A stretch of DNA of 64,000 nucleotides from Branchiostoma floridae (lineage: Eukaryota; Chordata; Leptocardii; Amphioxiformes; Branchiostomatidae). Below the pieces are notes generated by a model that was not told where the DNA came from, made no database searches, and saw nothing but the letters and a program-made list of their open reading frames with translations. The position numbers and the translations under genes were made by a program. Location of the stretch: contig NC_049981.1 of NCBI RefSeq assembly GCF_000003815.2, positions 6,785,041 to 6,849,040 of the forward strand, read 5' to 3'. This document shows positions 56,751 to 64,000 of the stretch, piece after piece; the first letter of the stretch is position 1; every line of letters begins with the position of its first letter.

Positions 56751-57089
56751 GCAATTTTCCATCTACCCTAATGGCCAAAAAATGTTCCTCAATGACCAGG
56801 TATTACCATGAAGCCAAGCGGCCATTGAGGATCAGGTGGTACAAGCTGCTACATCCGTGACGACTCGAGGGGAAGATCAAGTTTAATGTCTGCTATCAGA
56901 TTGACTTCGTGACTTCAGAGAGAGATCAAGTTTCGACACACCTGCTGCAGTAAGGGTTTATTGCCAAAAGTCTGTTGTAGCGGCTGTAAACTTCAGTTAC
57001 CTTCAAGTCATTTCACAAGGGACGTGTCTATCTTGAAGCCTTATTGCAACTAGTTCACTCCAAGATTCCATAAATGTAGAAGACGATTT

Positions 57090-57360
57090 CTAACTTTTAA
57101 AGAAAGCAAGGCTTACATAAAGTAGTTTTGTCTATGTAGCTGGTCTAAATAGTTACAGACAGCGCGAAAAATATGGGGGTGTTTTAAGGACAGCTCTTGA
57201 CACATAACTTGATGGTCTCTAACTTTGAAGGAAAGCAAAGCCCGTGTGTATTCAATATTCATGTCTATATTTCTTGTCTGAATAGTCAAAAGCATCGCAG
57301 AAAGTCTAGGACTGTTTTATAGACAGTTCTTGACACATAACTGCGTTCTTAACCTTTGTG
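57090..57360. repeat. 133-bp tandem duplication, 2 copies
   Basis: CTTGACACATAACT occurs at 57196 and 57329; AAAGAAAGCAAGGCTTACAT versus GAAGGAAAGCAAAGCCCGTG start the units. The minus ORF 57113-57295 crosses it and has no other support. Confidence 0.85.
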
Positions 57361-57989
57361 AATGACAATATCCAAATTCTAAATAACATGTTACATTTTA
57401 AGTGCTCTTGTCATTATAACGACTTTGTAGAATCATTAAATTATAAAGAAATTCTTAAAATTTCCATGCCCATTTACAGGCTCATGGCTGTAAAAATATG
57501 CTCGAAACTAGAATGTGAGTATTGTCGATGAAATTTAGACATCCAGGTCATAAGATACGCCCCCAAACAGTTCCTGATTATAGACAAGCAACTTGATATG
57601 ATTTGGAAACGGTTTCAACTAGCACACACTAGTTTTTGTCAGTGTCAGATGCTTTAGTAACTGCTTTTTGGCGAATGAGAGTGTTGTATTTCAATCAATG
57701 ATCGACAAAGTTTCCTAGCGGCGTGCAACTGATTCTAATTCCCCACACGTTCTGTTGGTTCCCTCGCTAGCAGTTTCCTGTGGAGAGCAGATGCTCCTAG
57801 AGCCGTTTATGAGTCGATCAATCCTGTAACTCCCCCACATAAGCACGAGTTGTGCTTCATTAGCTCTCGGGCAGCTGTGAGAACGCTGTTGTGATCACCC
57901 CCTGTGGCTCCAAAAAGTCATGATCCTGAGTGTCTGATGATCATTTCACTGTTTGATGCCCCCGTGCTTCAGTCGCAAAGTTTCAGTAA

Positions 57990-58480
57990 GCACAATAAGC
58001 ACGCTGCAAGTATGTACAATTATGCAGTACCATAATGAATATCTAGGGGCTTGTATCTCACGTTCGTTAGTAAATTAGGAGAAAGTTGAAAGAACCCAAA
58101 ATCGTGAAGAGATTTCCCATAAGTTTGGAAATAAATACATACACAATAATACCAGGTGAGCACAGCACTTACATGTAATTATTCAGTACCGTAATGAATA
58201 TCTAGGGTCTTGTTTTTGTTCCATTCGTAAGTTGGAAAAAAAGTTACGAGAACCCCAAATCTTGGAGAGTTTTGATTTGGGGAGATTTGACATAAGTTTA
58301 GAAATAAATTGTGGCTACATACACAATGATATCAGGTGAGCACAGCAAGTACATGTAATTATGAAGTACAATTATGAATATCTAGGGCTTGTTTCTTCCA
58401 TTCGTAAGTTGGAAGAAAGTTATAAGAACCCCAAAACTTGAAAAGACTTGACAGAAGTTGTAGCTACATATATACAGGTA
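57990..58480. repeat. Tandem duplication, 159-180 bp, 3 copies
   Basis: ATGAATATCTAGGG at 58035, 58194 and 58374, with GGTGAGCACAGCA(C/A)(T/G)TACATG and a GAAAGTT(G/A)(A/T)AAGAACCCCAAA phrase in each unit. Confidence 0.92.
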
Positions 58481-59099
58481 TAAGGCGTGCGATGATACCA
58501 CATACAATTTCGCCGTATTATATAAAGGACAACATCATTATATGGTTTAGATATGTCGTGAAAAACTTAGTAACCTACTGAATGCAAAGACATAGTGATC
58601 GTAGCACATACCTAACATAAATACTGCACAATAATACAAATACTGAACCGTATCGATAGACCGTACGTAATTATAAGCTTATAACTTTCTTTTTTTCTGA
58701 TAGTTGATGCAGAGACTTTAGATACCTCGTGTTTTATTTCCCTCAACTTTCTTTGCATTTACCAGCGCAGCAGTTATCAAAAATGAGTGGGTAGACATCC
58801 CTTGATATGTGTTACAGCAAATAAGAACTGAAAGGACTGTCATAAAATCCGTTACACATATTTCATAGTTCCATTATTATCCATTATAGCTGTCTATTGG
58901 GATGATTGATGATGAGTTCTGCTGCCCCTAGGCGGCTTGAAGTATCATTTCTGACGCAACGAGAGATCTTGTTACACTACGGGAGGTCCCTATCATATGT
59001 TACCACAACTTCAGACTCATTCACCGTAGAGCCTGTGTGAGCAAGATGAATCAGTAATATGCGAGCTTTCGAAACGTTGTTAAGATATTTCATAAACCC

Positions 59100-59570
59100 A
59101 TATCGTTCATGGCTGTCATCCTGTCATTTTTCGTTCTAAAGCAAACATTATGCGCTAATGCAGGTTGCAGATCACAGTCACGAAAACATCTATATTATAC
59201 TTGAATATCCCTTTGGTGCTTACAAATAACATTCGTTAGGATTCGTTACAAACATATCGTTCACTGCTGCCATCCTGTCATTTTTCGTTCCAAAGCAAAC
59301 ATTAGAAGCTAATGCATGTTTCATATCCCATTCACGAAAACATCTATATTATACTTGAATATCCCTCTGGTGCTTACAAATAACATTGAGTGTTGAAACG
59401 TGGTAGGATTCGTTACAAACATAATCGTTCACTGCTGCCATCCTGTCATTTTTCGTTCGAAGCCGGCAAACATTATGCGCTAATGCATGTTTCATATCCC
59501 ATTCACGAAAACATCTATATTATACTTAAATATCCCTCTGGTGCTTACCAATAATATGTCATTTACGACG
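59100..59570. repeat. Tandem duplication, 154-168 bp, 3 copies
   Basis: CTGTCATTTTTCGTTC at 59121, 59275 and 59443. CACGAAAACATCTATATTAT and TATCCCTCTGGTGCTTAC recur in each. Copies 2 and 3 are the most alike. Confidence 0.93.
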
Positions 59571-59599
59571 CTTTGAGCGTCTAAAAAGCTATATTTATG

Positions 59600-62540
59600 A
59601 AAGTTTCTGGTAGTATCTTTGCTTTCTATACATACTTTCTAAAAATGCGTAGTGGATTTCCAAGAAACCACCGTTGACAAATAGCTAGGTAACTAATGTT
59701 AATAAGACCTTAGGGAGGCCCTGTGAATCGTTACGTAAATGACAGCAATCTGCTCCCAACTCATCAGAGACTGCATCCTTATCTAATTGGATTGATTGAA
59801 GCATAATTTTGAATTGGTTTGGACAATCTTTATTCTCCTCTTACGTTCGTGTTGACATTTCGAGATGCCGTATTGCATCATTCTTAGTGGAAATGCCTCA
59901 TTAGAAAGTACAAGGAGATTTAGATACCAGAACTTAACAAAGTTTATAGGCATAAACTTTCAGACAACAACATGCTCTACTGATTAACGACTTTTTCAGC
60001 ACCTATATCTGATCAATGTGTTATGGTCAGCCTTCGACGGGGAAAGATAAAGTGCAAAGGACGGAATTGCCTGCAAGGGTTTCTCTAGTCTTGTTTCTAT
60101 TGGAACTCTCTGTTATCATGGAATATATAGGAAGCTTGATAGATAAGCAACATTTGAACAAGCTTCATTTCAAGCCGGAATGTGCCAGGATGTGCCTGAA
60201 GATCAGATTTGAAACATCCGAATTCTTCAAACTGTTGTGAAGACAACTTGTCCTGTCAACTACTTTCGCATACAACTTGCTGTATTGTTCAACCATTCTG
60301 ACAGAGCCTAACACGTCGTTAATGCATATAAATTACCGACTAATAAGTATCTATTTCCAGCTCACAAACAAAGTTATAAACATAATTATCGCTCGTTTAT
60401 CTCGATAATGAACCGATACCTATGTGATCACTATCAATACCATAAAACTTAATAGAAAGAAAAGTTTCTTTCAGAAACCTCATACCGCAAGTGAAACATT
60501 TTATGGAATCCTATCAACTCTCGATCGATTCAACTTTTGAACCAGGTCAACCGATGGTTGGGCACAGACCATAATGGGCCCCATTGTTCACCTATAATGC
60601 AGTGGCCTACTTTCACAAGGTTTTCTTTCTCTCCCATTCAGTAGGGTTGGCCTAAATCCGTCATAAAACTATCATTAGCAGCTTAAATAAATTGGTCTGC
60701 TTTTTAATGGGTCATAGGGCAGGTGTAGTTTCAATTAGTGTAACCTTTGCATTCAAGTACTTGTAGCTTCATACAGACGACAAATTGTAACAATATTGTT
60801 GCCCTATATCTGTATTGTTAAGATCTGGACAGGCCCGTTAGTAACGCCTACGCGACTTAACGAGAATAATACATGAAGCTTTACCAGTAGATGGATAGTC
60901 TGGCTTTGCCGCCATAGCATAATCGCGTCGGCAGAATAACTCTGTGGTCAATGTAACTCATACCAAATCACCAAAATTGCGAATCACAAATCGCAAAAGA
61001 TTGAGTGCGTCATGCATTGACGTCTTGTAAAACCTATTTCCACCACCCATCCCCGCTTCCTTCTAAAGTAACAAGAGCATTGCCGTAGGAATCGACCTGT
61101 CCGATCTTAACTTGAAGCGTTCACCATGACTAGAAAGCAAACTGAGATAAAAGGGAGCTTGAATGAACGAGTTAAAAGCGTTCCTAGGTCGGCGACTGTA
61201 AAGTAACATTGTCCAGGGATTAGACCTCAATAGCTAAATTGATCGCGATTCAGAAGTGATTTTCAAGCTCACAAAACGGATTATTTTTCAGGGACCTCTG
61301 ATGAATAAGTGGTGATAATGTTCAAGATGGGGCTATATCTGTTCGTCTTTAATTTTCAATTTGCAGCTTCATCGCGACACACAAAGATACAGAGGAGAAA
61401 GTGCCGCTGTCACGGGAGGGCAATCAAAAAGTAATTCTGTTTCGTCTCATAGGAGATCCGCTTGCGTGCGGCCAAATCTGGGACACGTTTGAAACCCAAC
61501 TCGATTGCCGTGGTGCTTTGCAGTAACCTAAAACTCATTACCCGGTATCACTGTGATCCCACCCTTTTTGAGATGAATGAATAAATAAAAAAGATATTGC
61601 AGTATCAAACTTTGGGGTTGTAACATTCTACAGATGGTGAAAAGGTGAACACACGTAAAGGCTGCTGAAAACATCACAAAACGTCTTGGTGAATATGCAT
61701 GCTATTAGTGAATGCAATCAAGTGGACTAGACAACAGAAAACGTTAAATCAGAAAAAAATAGAGGCTCTTTTACCCTCCGATCTTTGTATAAAATCTGTT
61801 TCTTTGTCACATTTTTTTCTTTATTTCACAACAACAGACCCTAAAAATTACATAGGCGAACTTTTGTATCTAAGATTTGTTAATGGCTATTCTTGGCATG
61901 GGCCACTACTCTGCAGCTGGCGCTTATACAAACACTAATGGCCAGCTTTCCAAGAATATACTCTCTGTATACTATATATAACGCGTACCGACATAAGCTT
62001 CCCTTTTAACGAAAGTAGACAGCACACTATAGCGGACAGGTAATGGTACCAGACGGGCTTGTATATGGGGGTGGGATGGCACAACAGTCCCATGGTAATG
62101 TCTTCTGTATCCTTATCATCAGTTGTGAAGTACCAAATGGATGGACCAGGTGGGTGAGGGTAATGGGTACTTGGTTGTTCTTATCAGATAGCATCTCACC
62201 AGTTGCTGTAGATGTATGCTTTTGTGAGTATTTTTGGCAACCCTCAGAGCTAGACCTACATTTGCAGTATGGACTGAGACTCTAGCTGCACTTTGTCTTG
62301 ATACCACGTTTGCAAACGCCTTTGCGTTGGGACATTCGAATTCTTCCATTTAAATATCATTGTTTTGTAAGGAATCTACGTATATACTCATATCAAGTAA
62401 TCATAAGTGGAAAATCTCATCATGTGCAAAAAGCTTTAAACCAAACGTCACTTTCAGCAAAGATAATGTTCATTTACCATTCACACCTCCTTTTTAAAAT
62501 CTGTTTTTGAAACGATACACGATATGATGTGACGAATACA
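59600..62540. other. Gene-free stretch (apart from the 60.9 kb candidate exon)
   Basis: No supported gene. At about 61412-61440 the phrase ACGGGAGGGCAATCAAAAAG then TAATTCTG resembles one end of a mariner element; no partner end was found. ORFs at 60016, 61699 and 62043 have no recognisable content. Confidence 0.35.
60885..60942 (-). CDS. Candidate upstream SCG3 exon (AMAAKPDYPST)
   Basis: On the minus strand a frame reads YAMAAKPDYPST plus one base and ends at the donor GTAAAG, in the phase required by the exon at 54245-54291; the junction would be G|TT, Val. An Ala-x-Ala followed by AKPDYPST would suit a signal-peptide cleavage site and resembles the KPGG start of mature vertebrate SCG3. 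Against it, the preceding residues (LFCRRDY) are not hydrophobic and the acceptor (CCACAG) has a poor pyrimidine tract. Another phase-compatible donor is at about 62586. Treat this as a hypothesis. Confidence 0.2.
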
Positions 62541-62962
62541 CCTCGTAATGCATATGGATCTTCCTAGTACTCTAAATGGAGTATCTTACCGAAGCTGTGC
62601 TGCGTCGCAGGCGTTACCTCGGTCTAGCGATTGTACAATGAATTTGAATTTCAATGAATTTTTATGTTTTACTTTGTGTGCTTTATTTGTTGTCTTTTTA
62701 TTGATACTTGCACGATTTGTTGGACAGTTCTATCAAATGTCATGGGTAACACAAATTGAAGTTGAAATGCAGCAACGCCTCCAACGTGCTACAATCCAGT
62801 GAGATAAAGAGAGAACTGAACCTTGTATTATGTTTTATATCATTACTGCAATTATCGTTACTGTTATCATTATCATTAGCTTTTTATTGTATATAAAATA
62901 TATTGATTACCGAATAAGAACCTCTCTGCTTCCAATAGCATCGACAACTTTTTCAGTTACAG

Positions 62963-63182
62963 ACCTTGGTATCTCACTGTACTTGAGGCACCGGTGCGGC
63001 ACTTCTGGGTTGGTTCACTGCGGCACTGTTGTGTTATGTTCGCCAATTTTTCATAATTTAGATTGCGTAATACGTAAAATTACGACTTAGAAGTTAGAAG
63101 ACAACAAAAATGCACAAAACGTGAACATTCGTTCTGAGTGTCTAAAATTCGTTAAGTAATCTTCGGATCCCTCAGTACGTCC
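62963..63182. mobile_element. MITE, family B
   Basis: The left end CCTTGGTATCTCACTGTACT, then TGAGGCACCGGTGCGGCAC, pairs with the right end of the 8.1 kb element. The interior has TACGTAAAATTACGACTTAG, GAAGACAACAAAAATGCACA and TAAAATTCGTTAAGTAATCTT. The right terminus is degraded after CCCTCAGTACG. Confidence 0.75.
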
Positions 63183-63189
63183 CATTGAT

Positions 63190-64000
63190 GTTATGAGAGG
63201 AATACAAAAGAAAGAAATGCCGGATGCTATCAGTATCATGTACAACTGTGCGTCGGTTTGTATCCGCGCTGCTGCTGTGGTGGTAATTGGCTCTAGCGTG
63301 GGAGGATATCAAAGCGCTACATACGTCAATGGCTCCCCGGTTTCAACAGGCGTCATTCAACGGGCGCTTCCTGCCATAACCTTTCATCTCCATCACTGGG
63401 CTATCAATCAGAATTATGACTGACAGGAATTTTTTCAGGAGTCTAACGGTGTAAGAAAAGTATGAAAAAGAAGCGGTGTAGACGTCTCTTTTTGCCTTGG
63501 CAAAGGCAAAGTGGAGAGAATTGAAGAAAGACTGATTGCTGCCGCACAGTGTCTGACCGTTGCAAAAGAATCAGAACACAGTGGACTGCTACTATTGGTA
63601 GCATCAATTTGTCGTTTTAAAGTGACCAACGACGTCCCGATCTGAGTTGTTCAATCAAACGATTCAAAGTGAAGACACAAACAAATCAATAAAAAAACAA
63701 GGCAATAAAAAAACAGGAAGTCCGTTAAGGATGGCGTTTTTCCACTGCAAGTTTTGTTTTCAAAATCATCAATATTTCTGTTGCCAGATGGTGCGCTTCC
63801 AAGGTACCATGATAATTGTATAGATCCTAATGATGCCATCAGTACCCAAACACGCCAGTGGATCTTCAGGTCTGATATATTTCATTCATCAGTTGCTTCC
63901 TGGCCGACTCTTTCATCTCCATCAATAAACTGAAGACCGACGGAAATGAGATACAAAAGTGTAATGAGGACATGGAAGAATAACAAGAAGGAAGTATGTG
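63190..64000. other. Window end, no supported gene
   Basis: A 76-codon plus ORF (63193-63423) and minus ORFs at 63435-63629 and 63651-63839 were read; none gives a recognisable protein. An inverted phrase AAAGAGACG/TTGCCTTGGCAAAGGCAA lies near 63485-63510 (short palindrome TTGCCTTGGCAAAGGCAA). Confidence 0.3.

Noticed and set aside
62548-62802. Plus ORF with a hydrophobic segment resembling a membrane helix
   Set aside because: The T-rich stretch resembles MITE interior sequence and no splice or promoter context supports a gene.
1-64000. CRISPR array, prokaryotic operons, rRNA
   Set aside because: None seen; the repeats present are tandem duplications, microsatellites or inverted-repeat elements in an intron-bearing genome.

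Overview
This is a eukaryotic window: short exons with GT-AG introns, about 60% AT intergenic DNA, and dense short inverted-repeat transposons, SINE and LINE remnants and microsatellites. The one clearly identified gene is a chordate-type neuroendocrine gene, and the repeats look like those of lancelets. I therefore infer amphioxus (Branchiostoma) or a close relative. That inference rests on recognition only; no database was searched. The sequence contains one assembly gap of 100 N (41299-41398).

Main gene: positions 35452-54291 on the minus strand hold 11 coding exons of a secretogranin III (SCG3) homologue. All exon phases agree and the frame stays open for about 475 residues to a TGA stop. 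The granin signature helix region is on the exons at 43712-43845 and 42772-42903, and the conserved C-terminal helix is on the last exon (35452-35570). The signal-peptide exon is not securely found. It lies either in the repeat-rich 54.3-64 kb stretch or beyond the window. SCG3 family members act in dense-core secretory granules, where they bind chromogranin A and cholesterol-rich membrane.

Second gene: five short phase-0 exons at 6911-10386 on the minus strand encode the Lys/Ser/Thr/Pro-rich C-terminal tail of an unrecognised protein. A possible first coding exon lies at 21677-21715.

Third coding candidate: an intronless 258-codon minus-strand ORF (2030-2806) is built on seven copies of a 69-bp in-frame minisatellite and ends in a non-repetitive C-terminus.

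The rest is accessory DNA. From low to high coordinates there is a duplicated GC-rich block (1-118), the minisatellite and a CA microsatellite (2.2-3.2 kb), short tandem motifs (4.3 and 6.8 kb), and LINE tails (11.6, 37.6 and 53 kb). There is also a tRNA-derived SINE (17.8 kb), many MITEs (8, 18, 19, 20, 21, 22, 24, 27, 29, 31, 34, 38, 40, 43, 49, 51 and 63 kb) and, mainly inside the SCG3 introns, a series of unrelated low-copy tandem duplications with periods of about 130-182 bp. No CRISPR array, rRNA or intact tRNA gene was seen.
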